A stretch of DNA of 54,810 nt from JACDAN01 sp035535195 (GCA_035535195.1 DATLQK010000079.1:1-54810), one strand, 5' to 3'; counted from the stretch's first letter, positions 45,820 to 54,517 are shown. Translations and numbers: made by a program. Notes: generated from the sequence alone by a model not told the origin.

Positions 45820-45978
45820 ATGACGCGCACGATCCGCGGCTACCAGCTCACGGACGGCCAGGAGATCGACGTGCTTGTCGTCAGCCGGGACGAAGCCGCG
45901 ACTGCCTTCGGCAATCTCGACGGCCGGATCGGCCGGCATCGGCCGAAGTGGCGACGGCGGTCAAGTCGGTACTGCTGA
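45820..45978 (+). CDS. Possible small protein, perhaps frameshifted
   Basis: ATG 45820 gives 52 residues beginning TRTIRGYQLTDGQEIDVLVV and SRDEAATAFGNLDGRI. AAGGAG lies upstream but 16 nt away. Another frame continues with EVATAVKSVLLRRKLTTAQA to TAG 46018, so a single shift near 45935 could join a 66-residue protein. The family is unknown. Confidence 0.35.
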   Translation: MTRTIRGYQLTDGQEIDVLVVSRDEAATAFGNLDGRIGRHRPKWRRRSSRYC

Positions 45979-46058
45979 GGAGGAAGCTGACCACGGCACA
46001 AGCGAGGCTAACTCGCTAGGGTGCGCCTCGCAACAGGACAGCCTGAAAGGAGCCCGAC

Positions 46059-46154
46059 GTGGCCGGGAAGAAGCGTCCAAAGTTGCTTGCCCAGACCGAG
46101 AAGAAGGCGCCAGCAAAGCCCAAGCGACCGAAGAAGACCTCGCGCGGCAAGTAG
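46059..46154 (+). CDS. 31-residue lysine-rich peptide
   Basis: GTG 46059 is preceded by AAAGGAG at 46046-46052, spacing 6. The product reads AGKKRPKLLAQTEKKAPAKP and ends KTSRGK. More than a third of it is Lys or Arg, with Ala-Pro-Lys repeats as in histone-H1-like or nucleoid-binding tails. The strong ribosome-binding site is the main support. Confidence 0.45.
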   Translation: MAGKKRPKLLAQTEKKAPAKPKRPKKTSRGK

Positions 46155-46356
46155 ACAAGTCGTCAACGGGCCGCTCTCCAGGAGCCGCTGGTCGTCGCCC
46201 TTGCCTCTGGCAGAAGCGCCTGCCACCATCGGGGCCGGTCGATGCGTGTTCGCGTCGGGGATCCTTCCCTGCTCCGTGAGCTTTGCGACTAGTCGCGGCA
46301 AGGCTGGGCACTAGCAGGAGGTTCCGCGACTGAACGGGCAACGCAGACGACTGGGA

Positions 46357-47865
46357 ATGGGCCTGATGTTCTACCCGCGCGGCGGTTCGGCGCAGGTTGC
46401 CCGGTATCTTTCTCGCGCGCTCGTGGAGTCCGGCTGGGAGGTTGTGCTTGCCTCAGGGTCGCTCGGCTCGCTCGGGGAGCAGACGCACGCTGCCACCTTC
46501 TTCGAGGGACTCCACGTCGAGGTAGCGGACTACACGCCCGCTCTTGAGCGCTTCGGGCGCGGTGAGGATCAGCTCGTGGGGCCGGTTCCATTCCACGGCT
46601 CATTCGAGGATCGGGAGGGAGCGCCGGATCCTGTCTTTGCCGCTCTGGGCCCGGAGCAGGCGAAGGCTCAGGTGTCGGCGTGGGGAAGCGTGTTCGAGCG
46701 CGCAGGCTTCGGCCACGTCGACGTCATTCACCTCCATCACCTAACGCCGATGCACGAGGCCGTCGCTCGGCATTGGCCCGAGTGCGCGCTCGTCACCCAT
46801 CTGCACGGCACCGACCTGAAGATGCTCGATCGCGTCGGGCGCCTCGACGCTGTGGCTGTCGCGCTGGACACGGGCCTCGACCGGCTTGCGGCCGCCGTCG
46901 AGTCAGGTGAGGTGCCGCCCGACTGCCGACTGCCTGAAACGGAACGCGAGCTGCTGCGGCTGACGAATCTGAGCCAATACCGCCACGGAAAGGACTGGGC
47001 CTCTCGCCTCGAAGCGTCTGCCCGGCACAGTCGGCGCATCATCTGCATTTCGCCCCACGACGCGTCCGAGGCCGTGCGTCTCCTGGGCGTCCCGGACGAC
47101 CTGATCGAGGTGATTCCAAACGGCGTCGATACGGATCTCTTCGACCGCTCGGCGCTCACGCGCGACGAGCGTCTCAAACTCCTGCGCCACTGGCTCGTCG
47201 GCGACCCCCAGGGCTGGGACGAGTCGGGGCTCCTCGGGAGCATCCGCTACCCGTTGGAGGCGTTGGATGCGTTCACGAGTCGCGGCGGCGAGCCGCTTCC
47301 GCTTCTCCTGTTCGTCGGGCGCTACCTCGGCTTCAAGCGCGTCCCGCTCCTCGTGCGAGCGTACGCTCGGGCGCGGCCACGCTTCGAGACCCCGGTGCCG
47401 CTCTTGATCTGGGGCGGATGGCCGGGGGAGTGGGAGGGCGAGCACCCGTACACGGTCGCGAGGGAGCTGGCCGTGGATGGTGTCTTCTTCACCGGTTGGC
47501 GCGGGCACGACGAGCTCCCGCTGGGGCTGTCGTGTGCCGACGTCTTCGTCGGCCCTTCGGTCGACGAGCCCTTCGGGCAGGTGTTCCTCGAAGCGATGTC
47601 GTGTGGTCTGCCGGTGATCACGACCTGCACCGGTGGACCCCTCTCCTTTGTCAACACCGTCGCCGGGAAGCCGAACGGCTGGCTCGTCGAGCCGGACGAC
47701 GTCGATGCCCTTGCCGACGCGCTCGTCGAAGCGGTCAACGATGATGCCGCTAGGAAGGAACGGGCCGACCATGCCAGGCAGCAGATTCGTGGCGCCTTTT
47801 CCTGGCGAGCGCTGGCAGGGCACTTCGATGCCCTCTACACCGACGTGCTCGACCGCGCTCCCTAA
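46357..47865 (+). CDS. GT4-family glycosyltransferase
   Basis: The 502-aa GT-B enzyme has the acceptor domain with MFYPRGGSAQVARYLSRAL at the start, IHLHHLTPMHE and THLHGTDLK, and a donor domain with NGVDTDLFD, LFVGRYLGFKRVPLL and the E-x7-E motif in DEPFGQVFLEAMSCGLPVI. It transfers a sugar from a nucleotide donor to an unknown acceptor. The frame is open upstream of ATG 46357, and its closeness to the usual N-terminus supports this start. Confidence 0.88.
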   Translation: MGLMFYPRGGSAQVARYLSRALVESGWEVVLASGSLGSLGEQTHAATFFEGLHVEVADYTPALERFGRGEDQLVGPVPFHGSFEDREGAPDPVFAALGPEQAKAQVSAWGSVFERAGFGHVDVIHLHHLTPMHEAVARHWPECALVTHLHGTDLKMLDRVGRLDAVAVALDTGLDRLAAAVESGEVPPDCRLPETERELLRLTNLSQYRHGKDWASRLEASARHSRRIICISPHDASEAVRLLGVPDDLIEVIPNGVDTDLFDRSALTRDERLKLLRHWLVGDPQGWDESGLLGSIRYPLEALDAFTSRGGEPLPLLLFVGRYLGFKRVPLLVRAYARARPRFETPVPLLIWGGWPGEWEGEHPYTVARELAVDGVFFTGWRGHDELPLGLSCADVFVGPSVDEPFGQVFLEAMSCGLPVITTCTGGPLSFVNTVAGKPNGWLVEPDDVDALADALVEAVNDDAARKERADHARQQIRGAFSWRALAGHFDALYTDVLDRAP

Positions 47866-47987
47866 GTCAATCCAAACTGCGCTCCGCGAGCCAGAGCCGC
47901 TGTCGCCTTCTCTGCCGAGTGCGACATGTCAGCGGGACGACCGCGCCGAGGAGATCCTGACAGCATCGGGACACCTCTCGTGGCGAT

Positions 47988-48245
47988 CTACAGCAGGATC
48001 CTGGCGATGTGCTCGGGCGTCGCTCCGGCGGCGATAAGGGCCGCGGCCTCGTGCCAATCCACGTTGGATCGCGCCATCTCATCCGCGTTCTCGAAGCCGA
48101 GGCGCGCAAACTGGAGCGCGCGCCACTGAATCGTCAGGTCATCGTGGCTATCACCTGTAACTACCTCGGCAGCCCGTGGGGTGCGTAGATTCGCGTCGGA
48201 GCCACGAAGCGCCGCATTTGCAGGCGAAACCGAGTTTACGCACAC
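47988..48245 (-). pseudogene. Small actinobacterial protein with its 5' end replaced by the TIR element
   Basis: The C-terminal 50 residues (TIQWRALQFARLGFENADEM, then SNVDWHEAAALIAAG and HIARILL) look like a small helical actinobacterial family of unknown function. The N-terminal 25 residues are simply a translation of the 68-bp element, which also supplies the only GTG start. No ATG, GTG or TTG lies between the element and the conserved part. Confidence 0.5.
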
Positions 48246-48246
48246 T
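48178..48246 (-). mobile_element. 69-bp MITE-like element, copy 2 (inverted)
   Basis: The reverse complement matches copy 1 (45719-45786) with only a few differences, one of them an added T. The terminal repeats are slightly degraded here. It overlaps the 5' end of the small gene at 47988-48245. Confidence 0.6.
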
Positions 48247-48483
48247 ACGCGGTCAACTCGGACTCAAGCTGAGCGGTCTGGGCGCTGTCTGGAACCTCCT
48301 GCCGGCCGGGGCCTTCCCCGCATCACCCGGCGCTGACAGTCTCTCTAACTCTCGCCTCGCTTCGTTAGGGACGGAGTCAGACCCGTCCGTCGACGGACCG
48401 GCCAGCTTCGACGTTGGCGGTGCCGAGTGACGCAAAGATGGAGAACGTCCTCAGCGGCCGCTCCGCCGTGACCGGCCGCTGAC

Positions 48484-48636
48484 GTGAACTGGACGGAGCA
48501 TGCGACGCTGTGGGCCGAGGTGCTCCACCAGCTACGCCTCTGTCTGCGCTCGATCGGCTTCAGCCATGTGGAGGAAGGGCGGCCGCAGGAGCTTGCGCTG
48601 CAGGAGGCTCCGAAGGGGCTTGGCGCGGCTGGTTGA
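48484..48636 (+). pseudogene. Duplicated C-terminal fragment of an R2-like gene
   Basis: The frame reads EHATLWAEVLHQLRLCLRSI then GFSHVEEGRPQELALQ, matching the end of the R2-like protein at 43921 (ATLWAEVLHQLRLRLRSIGFS). Only about 50 residues exist. It is in the opposite orientation and has its own divergent tail, so it derives from a second, related gene rather than a recent copy. Confidence 0.65.
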
Positions 48637-48643
48637 GAAAGGG

Positions 48644-49021
48644 CTAGTCGAGCGAATCGAGCAGCTTTTGCGCATCCTCGATCCGCTGCGCGACATCTGC
48701 CCGCCGTTCGTCCTCAGCGTGTTGCTCGACGCGGTGGCGGGGAGCTAGCAGTTCACCGTAAGACCGGTTCGTGGCCGCAACGCGCTCCTTGATCGCTGAC
48801 CAGGCCCTTTGGAGATCTTCGTCGGGAGCCTCGAAGTGCAACTTCCCGTACTCAAGACGCGGCTCCTCAAGGTCGCCGGGGAAGTCACGGTAACCGCGGA
48901 ACAGTTCAAGCCACTCGTTATCCGGCCAAGCCAAGCCCTCCGCTTCAAGGTTCACCTCAACCTCAAGAAGGTCGCCCTGAATAACGTCCTTTACCACTCG
49001 TTTCCCAAGCTTGACTTCCAC
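48644..49021 (-). CDS. Hypothetical protein
   Basis: The GTG start at 49021 gives a 125-aa soluble, acidic protein. It has VELNLE-like EVEVNLEAEGL, a WPDNEWLELFRGYRDFPGDL stretch and a long charged C-terminal helix (RHRVEQHAEDERRADVAQRI). Coding quality is good. I recognise no family. Confidence 0.55.
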   Translation of the reverse strand: MEVKLGKRVVKDVIQGDLLEVEVNLEAEGLAWPDNEWLELFRGYRDFPGDLEEPRLEYGKLHFEAPDEDLQRAWSAIKERVAATNRSYGELLAPRHRVEQHAEDERRADVAQRIEDAQKLLDSLD

Positions 49022-49171
49022 GCTCTCGATCCTACTGCTCTACCGCTGGCAGAAACTCCCGCTCCTTCGGCCCCAAGTCGACCACCAAGAGGTGAGGTCG
49101 AGACAGGGGCGAGAAGACCGACGCCCGGGAGCATCACCGCGCCGCCCCGATGGCGGAGATAGGCTCAGGGG

Positions 49172-49486
49172 ATGGAAGTCGTGTTCAAGATCGCCAGCGA
49201 GCGGTACTCGCTCGACGAGGGAGCGGCGACGCTCGTGGCGGAGAACCTGAGGGTGAAGGCTGCGCACAAGCCCGGCGCCGAAGGAGCCGAAGGAGCTCGA
49301 CCAGTCGCCGACGCGATCGAGCTCCGGCTGATCGAGGACACCGCCGACCCGATCACCCTGGGCGGAGACGGGGCCGAGGCCGTCTTCTACGTGCTGAACG
49401 CGCCGACTGGCGGCAGCGACCAGCTGCAGGCGCTCTACCACGCCGTCAAACGGCTCCACGACGAGCGGATTCGGCAGAAGAGCTAG
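49172..49486 (+). CDS. Hypothetical protein
   Basis: The 104-aa protein has EVVFKIASERYSLDEGAATL at the start, an Ala/Gly-rich linker, then AIELRLIEDTADPITLGGDG and AVFYVLNAPTGG, ending in a helix LYHAVKRLHDERIRQ. The pattern is that of a compact alpha/beta domain. It is unknown to me. The start ATG is close to GGGG with poor spacing. Confidence 0.6.
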   Translation: MEVVFKIASERYSLDEGAATLVAENLRVKAAHKPGAEGAEGARPVADAIELRLIEDTADPITLGGDGAEAVFYVLNAPTGGSDQLQALYHAVKRLHDERIRQKS

Positions 49487-49549
49487 GACAGCCTGCCCCT
49501 CGAGTTCGAGATCCTCGCGAGCGCTACGAGATCTGTGACCGACTCGTCG

Positions 49550-49935
49550 GCTGGCTCGCGCATTCCGCCGAGGTCGGGGACGCGACCGCGCCAGGGAAGA
49601 ACGGCCGGATCGTGTTCCGGGGCTACCTCGATGTCGGCAGAACGACCGGGGCTCTCTTCCCCCTTGAACCCGAACGGGACCCAGGTCAGGCGGGTCACTC
49701 AGCCGCGCAGCCGTTGATCGACCAGGAGCCTGACTGGTTCCCCAACGGAGCGAAGATCGCCTTCGAACGGAAGGTCCCCTGTCCCGCCGGCGGCAGCAGG
49801 AACGGCTTGGAAAATACGTGCGACCGCGTCTACACGGTGACACGCGACGCGACGGGAGAGGACTCAAGTCGCTCGTGTCGTGCGGGTTCAAGGGCAGAGG
49901 GCTGTTCCCCGGGAACTGCGTCGTGGGCACCGCGG
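49550..49935 (+). pseudogene. TolB/PD40-type beta-propeller fragment with several frameshifts
   Basis: Pieces in three frames join to a PD40 pattern: GKNGRIVFRGYLDVGRTTGA, then LNPNGTQVRRVTQP, then DQEPDWFPNGAKIAFERKVP and TCDRVYTVTRD, then GLKSLVSCGFKGRG. At least three shifts are needed. These secreted propellers are common in this bacterial group. It is clearly decayed. Confidence 0.6.
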
Positions 49936-50411
49936 CCCACCGCCCCCTGATGCCTCAAAATGCCCCATATCGAGCCGCTCTCCCGCCCCATTTGTTGTCT
50001 ATTTAGACGAAACTAGGCAGGAAGGAGCATCCGGTTCTCACATCAAATTGGCGGCCGCCGAGCTCTTTGTTCATGCGGTTTGTGGCTTGGGGTGCTGGAC
50101 GACGATCACACGGTCGACGCGAAAAATGGCGAAGGATGGCAGACGACTCGCCTTCACCCACTTCGACTTGGGCTGACACTCGCCGGTCGGACAGAGCCAC
50201 TTGCTCGCGTTTTGCTTCACGTCGCCCCCGGCGAACGTCCCAAGTGCCGTGCTCGCACTCAGACACTTGTGCTTCCCGGCGAGACTTCGCAGAGTGCAAC
50301 GAGACGCAAGCAACCTCGCCGCGCCGTTATCGCACCCAGGAGGTCGGGTTGGAATCCTGCAAGCCTGGTCTGGCCTCCCGGCGTGTGAAGCGGGCGCGCT
50401 CTGGCGGAGTT
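49936..50411. other. Decayed stretch with a probable transposase fragment
   Basis: The minus strand at about 50080-50260 encodes NASKWLCPTGECQPKSKWVK and ASRL, which resembles the core of a DDE transposase family of this group. The rest of the transposase is missing. The stretch has a tRNA-like AGGTCGGGTTGGAATCCTGC at about 50341. I see no intact gene here. Confidence 0.35.
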
Positions 50412-50529
50412 AAACTTTTGCCCGTTCTTTTGCCCGTCTGACCTAACCCGAGCTGATCTCAGCTCGTCGCATGAGCCCGAGTCGAGCCGCCCATGCGCTA
50501 CCTGGCCTGGCGACAGAGGTCTCATAACC
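50412..50529 (+). repeat. Pre-att module C1 with degenerate att trace
   Basis: Starts AAACTTTTGCCCG, with two CTTTTGCCC repeats 12 nt apart, and ends in GTCTCATAAC at 50519-50528. Module C2 at 51801 has the same layout with an identical 109-nt distance to CTCATAAC. The att core is degenerate here. Confidence 0.55.
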
Positions 50530-50608
50530 TGAGCCGACCTCAGCCGGCACGAGATCACGTCAGGTGGAATAACCCTGAGGTCGGGGTTCTTGTGTGGTGG
50601 TCGGCGAG

Positions 50609-51655
50609 TTAATGCTCGTGTTCGAGACGCGCCAGGTCTGCTTGCCAGCGGTCGACGATCTCGCCTGCGGTCGTCTCGACGGCGAGGTGGTACGCCTGCC
50701 CCGCCCAGAGGTTGAGCCCCTCGGCATCCCCGAGCGCGCGTGCCTTCGCGCGGAGCGGTGCTGTCAGATAGTGGATTTCGGGATAGGCCGCCGGTGCAGC
50801 GTCGTCGTGCTCAAGCATGAAGCGGTTGACGATTCCGCGGGCGCGGCGCCCGGAGAAGGCGCGCGTCAGGCGTGTCGGTGCTTTGCGGCGCAGCGCCTGG
50901 CGATGAGGCTCGTTCGTTCCGGCTTCTTCGGCGAGCATCAGCGCGGAGCCGATCTGAGCTGCAGAAGCTCCAGCGCGACGCACAGCGGCGATCTGGGCCG
51001 CCGTCGCGATCCCACCTGCCGTGACGAGCGGTCGATCGGTCATTGCCGCGACCGACTGTAGGAGCGCCAGGACTGAGAGGGGCTCGTCGTCGTGCTGTCG
51101 ATACGAGCCCTGGTGGCCTCCGGCCTCGGCGCCCTGGAGAACGAGTGCGTCGACACCTGCCGCGAGCGCGACCCCCGCCTCGGCCGGAGAAGTGACGGTC
51201 GCCCATACTGCGATGTCGAGGCCGCGCAGCCGCTTGATCGTCTCTGGCTCGGGGCAGCCGAACGTGAATGAGACGACATCCGGGCGCGTGCGTGCGGCAA
51301 CATTCAGCTTCGCTTCCCAGTCGTCATCGCTCCACGAAGGGACGCCGACAGACACGCCGTAGCGATCCTCCTCGACGCGCAGGCTGCGAGCGTAGGCGTC
51401 GATCGCGGCCTCGTCGGTCTCATCGCGTGTTGGGTAGAAGAGATTGACTCCGAACGGGCGTGCGGTCGCCGAGCGCACCGCAGCGATCTCCTCCTCCACT
51501 TCCTGTGCGGTCTTGTACCCGGCAGCGAGGAAGCCGAGGCCGCCGGCCTCCGAGACCGCGGCGACGAGCGCCGGCGTCGTAGGGCCGCCGGACATTGGGG
51601 CGCCGACGATCGGCACATCGAGTGAACCGTCGAATATGAACACGTGTCGCGGCAT
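50609..51655 (-). CDS. Nitronate monooxygenase (FMN-dependent, NMO family)
   Basis: The 348-aa TIM-barrel flavoprotein has PIVGAPMSGGPTTPALVAAV at the start, FGVNLF, the FTFGCPEPETI strand, the active-site EAGGHQGSY with the catalytic His, and the phosphate-binding VTAGGIATAAQIAAV. Such enzymes oxidise alkyl nitronates; some members are 2-nitropropane dioxygenases or related reductases. It is the only intact gene between modules C1 and C2. Confidence 0.92.
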   Translation of the reverse strand: MPRHVFIFDGSLDVPIVGAPMSGGPTTPALVAAVSEAGGLGFLAAGYKTAQEVEEEIAAVRSATARPFGVNLFYPTRDETDEAAIDAYARSLRVEEDRYGVSVGVPSWSDDDWEAKLNVAARTRPDVVSFTFGCPEPETIKRLRGLDIAVWATVTSPAEAGVALAAGVDALVLQGAEAGGHQGSYRQHDDEPLSVLALLQSVAAMTDRPLVTAGGIATAAQIAAVRRAGASAAQIGSALMLAEEAGTNEPHRQALRRKAPTRLTRAFSGRRARGIVNRFMLEHDDAAPAAYPEIHYLTAPLRAKARALGDAEGLNLWAGQAYHLAVETTAGEIVDRWQADLARLEHEH

Positions 51656-51800
51656 ACCCTAGGAGGCCAGGCGATTCCGGCGTCCTTGATCTTGCAGCCG
51701 GAGTTGTGCGGCCATATAAGCGGCGCTGCCCTCAAAGCTCCGCTGCGCTTGCAAGTCACCACGATGAGGAGTCCTGATTGGGTGAGCGCTCGCCAGACGA
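51656..51800. other. Short intergenic stretch before module C2
   Basis: No gene supported. A CGCTTGCAAG motif at about 51746 recalls the TGCAAGC repeats of modules A and B. Confidence 0.3.
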
Positions 51801-51909
51801 AAACTTTTGCCCGAACTTTTGCCCACCTGAGGTGATCTCAACTGATCTCGGCTGGTCTAGCATCTCCCCAGCAGGCTGTTCTGGCGTCACCTGATCTGGC
51901 AACAGTCGT
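51801..51909 (+). repeat. Pre-att module C2
   Basis: Paralogue of module C1: AAACTTTTGCCCG with paired CTTTTGCCC repeats at 12-nt period, CTGATCTC motifs and CTGGCAACAG, ending at the att copy with the same 109-nt spacing. Confidence 0.6.
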
Positions 51910-51953
51910 CTCATAACCCGGAGGTCGCAGGTTCAAATCCTGCCCCCGCTACT
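51910..51953 (+). repeat. att-like direct repeat 4
   Basis: Exact 44-nt copy of the tRNA-fMet 3' half, followed by a GGCC-rich hairpin and TTTTCTTT (51956-51984). It is probably the right-hand end of the whole array. Confidence 0.8.
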
Positions 51954-52041
51954 GCAAAGGCCTCGGAAACGGGGCCTTTTCTTTGGGGTTATCCCTTTCA
52001 TGCAGTACGCGCGGGAAGGGGATCTCTGATGGAACGACCGC

Positions 52042-52191
52042 TTGGTCGACGAGCCGGCGGTGTTCGACATGCTGCGTGAGCGATCGCGTTCGACGAATCG
52101 GAAGCTCGTAGACGTCGCTTCGGCTGTGGTGGGCGGCCACCGGTTGTTGCCGGAAGCACCGGTCGCGCCGCTGTCGAGGCGAGCCGACTGA
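52042..52191 (+). pseudogene. Truncated ANTAR-domain C-terminus
   Basis: The frame reads FDMLRERSRSTNRKLVDVAS and AVVGGHRLL, the last two helices of an ANTAR RNA-binding domain (compare RKLVDVAQAIVDSHLLL at the right edge). The start of the domain and any receiver or GAF part are absent. It begins about 90 nt after the last att copy, at the island boundary. Confidence 0.6.
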
Positions 52192-52314
52192 AGCTGGCCG
52201 CGCGTAACATCCCCAAACCAGGTGGTAGGGTGGATTAGCCTTGCCTTAGAGCTCGGCGGGCGATCTTCCGGCCTCAGCATTCGGTCGGCGTGGATGCGAA
52301 CTCAGGAGCCGCGC

Positions 52315-53715
52315 ATGTCCCCGCCCGACCCGCCTCAGTTCGACCGTACTAACGGTCCTCCGACCGGCAGCGCGCACCGTCGAGCGCAATTGGCGGCGGT
52401 CGGCGCACTGATCGCATCGGTCGTCGTCATCGGGCTCACTCTCACCCTCGTGGCGGGTGATCCCATCAGTGTCGTCCTCATGTTCGGCTTGGTGTTCCTA
52501 GTCGCGTTCTTCGGTTGGCTTGTGCTGACACGGCGCAGCTATCTGCGTTTCCTCGGCCTGCCCCTGGTCATCTTTGGGTTCGTCGGCCTGACCGCTTTCG
52601 CGTACGACCACAAGGTGGCGCTCCCCGTGCTGATCGCTGTGCTCTTGCTGTTCGGCCTCGTCGCCCGATACGCGATGCGCCATGCACACACGACGGAGCA
52701 GATGGCGCGCGGGCACGCGCGCCCCACAGCCCCGGCACAAAAGGGGCTGCTGATCATCAATCCCAACTCCGGCAGCGGGAAGGCCGAGCGCTTCAATCTC
52801 CCGGAGGAGGCACGAAAGCGGGGCGTCGAGCCGTTGTTGCTCGAGCCCGGTGACGACCTCTGCGAACTGGCCCATCGGGCGGTCACACAGGGTGCCGATG
52901 TCATCGGGATGGCAGGAGGCGACGGGTCGCAGGCGATGGTCGCGACAGTCGCGATGCAGCGTAACGTCGCCCACATTTGTGTCCCGGCCGGGACCCGCAA
53001 CCATTTCGCACTCGATCTCGGACTCGACCGCGATGACGTGGTCGGGGCACTCGATGCGTTCACCGACGGTGTCGAACGGCGGATCGACCTTGCTTCCCTC
53101 AACGACCGTGTCTTCGTCAACAACGCCTCGCTCGGTATCTACGCAAGCGTTGTGCAATCCGATGCCTACCGCGATGGGAAGCTCAGGACCTGGAAACGGA
53201 TGCTGCCGGAAATGCTCGGGCGGGACGCGGCAGCCAGCGATCTCCTGTTCGACGCGCCGCACGCTAGAGACTGGCCGAACGCGTCGCTCGTGATCGTCTC
53301 GAACAATCCGTATCAGCTGCGGCGTTTTGGCGGGGTGGGTACGCGGCCGCGTCTCGACAGCGGCCGGCTGGGGATCTTCGCGACCCGCATGCGCGGCGCC
53401 GGCGCAGTCGCCAAACTCGTAACTCTCGGGACGATCGGCCAGCACCGGCGTCTTGGTGGCGTGCTCCAGTGGTCGTCCTCCGAGTTCGAGGTCCGAGCCA
53501 CTGCGCCGGTCGCAGTCGGTCTCGACGGTGAGGCGCTCATGCTTGCACCGCCGCTTCGCTTCGTCTCGTTGCCGGGAGCGCTGCGCGTCCGCGTCCCGCG
53601 GCACGCTGCTGGTGTTTCACCAGCTGGGAGCGCAGTGACACTGACCCGGCGCAACCTATGGGCGCTGGTCCACATCTCGGCGGGGAGGCCGGTTCAACCG
53701 CCGTCGCAGAGGTGA
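52315..53715 (+). CDS. Membrane-anchored diacylglycerol kinase-family protein
   Basis: The 466-aa protein has four hydrophobic helices (about residues 22-115), then a lipid-kinase catalytic domain from about 140: LLIINPNSGSGKAE, the ATP-site IGMAGGDGSQAM, and VPAGTRNHFALDLGLD with the conserved GTxNxFA pattern. A second beta-sandwich domain follows (FVNNASLGIYA, GLDGEALML). Members phosphorylate diacylglycerol or related lipids. ATG 52315 has CAGGAG 7 nt upstream; the frame is open to 52222. Confidence 0.88.
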   Translation: MSPPDPPQFDRTNGPPTGSAHRRAQLAAVGALIASVVVIGLTLTLVAGDPISVVLMFGLVFLVAFFGWLVLTRRSYLRFLGLPLVIFGFVGLTAFAYDHKVALPVLIAVLLLFGLVARYAMRHAHTTEQMARGHARPTAPAQKGLLIINPNSGSGKAERFNLPEEARKRGVEPLLLEPGDDLCELAHRAVTQGADVIGMAGGDGSQAMVATVAMQRNVAHICVPAGTRNHFALDLGLDRDDVVGALDAFTDGVERRIDLASLNDRVFVNNASLGIYASVVQSDAYRDGKLRTWKRMLPEMLGRDAAASDLLFDAPHARDWPNASLVIVSNNPYQLRRFGGVGTRPRLDSGRLGIFATRMRGAGAVAKLVTLGTIGQHRRLGGVLQWSSSEFEVRATAPVAVGLDGEALMLAPPLRFVSLPGALRVRVPRHAAGVSPAGSAVTLTRRNLWALVHISAGRPVQPPSQR

Positions 53716-53791
53716 CCGGTCGTCTTGTTTCTGCACGGGGGAGGCGACCGAGTGCCGCCTACCTCCGCAGCAACGACGATCGAGCGGACCT

Positions 53792-54517
53792 TTAGGCGGG
53801 CGTTACGGCAGGCCTCGCTTTCACGCGATCCTCACGGGCGTCGGCTTGAAGGATCGGGGACTCGGGCCTGAAGCCCTTCACCGTGCAGTAGATGCCAAGC
53901 GACAGCTCCCAGAGGGCCTCCGGAATCGTCGCGATGCCCTGCAGGGGGCCGCCGGGGTCGGCGATGCCGAACATGACGAGCGTGCCCGACACGATGATGA
54001 GCGGTCCCCCGACGAGGCCGAGCATCGCCATCTTTCGCGGCACCAGGCCCGAGCTGTACATCAGATAGCCGAGGATCAGCCCGTTCCCCCAGCCGACGAC
54101 CCAGCCCGGCCCGAGCCAGAACGTCCAGTCCTTGATCGCGGCGAGGGTGTAGGCGACCGAGCCCTCAGCCGCGCTCGCGACCTCCTCCTGCAACGTGACG
54201 ATCCCCAGGACGGCGACGATGCCGACGAGGATGAACGTGCACTCGAAGAGGCGGGCAGTCACATACCCCAGCGCGAGCTCTTCGCTCTGTCGCTTGACAA
54301 CAGGGAAGATCACGACTGCGGTGCCGATGTTCGCGATGATCAGCAGCAGCTCGAGGAACGCTCCGAACACGATCTGGTTGTTCTGCCCGGCGCTCGCGAT
54401 GTAGCCGACAGGGTCGTCGAGCACCGGTTGGTAGAGCAACAACGCCGGGATCGACGTGATGAACGTGATGAGGTAGAGCACGCCGAAGACTCGCGCCCTT
54501 TTCTGATCCAGAGTCAC
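53792..54517 (-). CDS. DUF4386 membrane protein
   Basis: The 241-aa protein has six or so transmembrane helices and the DUF4386 pattern: RARVFGVLYLITFITSIPAL near the start, GAFLELLLIIANIGTAVVIF, ARLFECTFILVGI and a WFLGPG-like FWLGPGWVVGWGNGLILGYL. The function is unknown; members often sit near regulators. GTG is the likely start. Confidence 0.85.
   Translation of the reverse strand: MTLDQKRARVFGVLYLITFITSIPALLLYQPVLDDPVGYIASAGQNNQIVFGAFLELLLIIANIGTAVVIFPVVKRQSEELALGYVTARLFECTFILVGIVAVLGIVTLQEEVASAAEGSVAYTLAAIKDWTFWLGPGWVVGWGNGLILGYLMYSSGLVPRKMAMLGLVGGPLIIVSGTLVMFGIADPGGPLQGIATIPEALWELSLGIYCTVKGFRPESPILQADAREDRVKARPAVTPA

Noticed and set aside
45039..46019. 326-codon plus-strand frame
   Set aside because: It crosses the cold-shock gene antisense and the TIR element; only its last 25 codons could belong to a frameshifted small gene.
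37363..51953. Four tRNA-half repeats as a possible CRISPR array
   Set aside because: Spacing is kilobases and irregular, and the repeat equals a tRNA 3' half.
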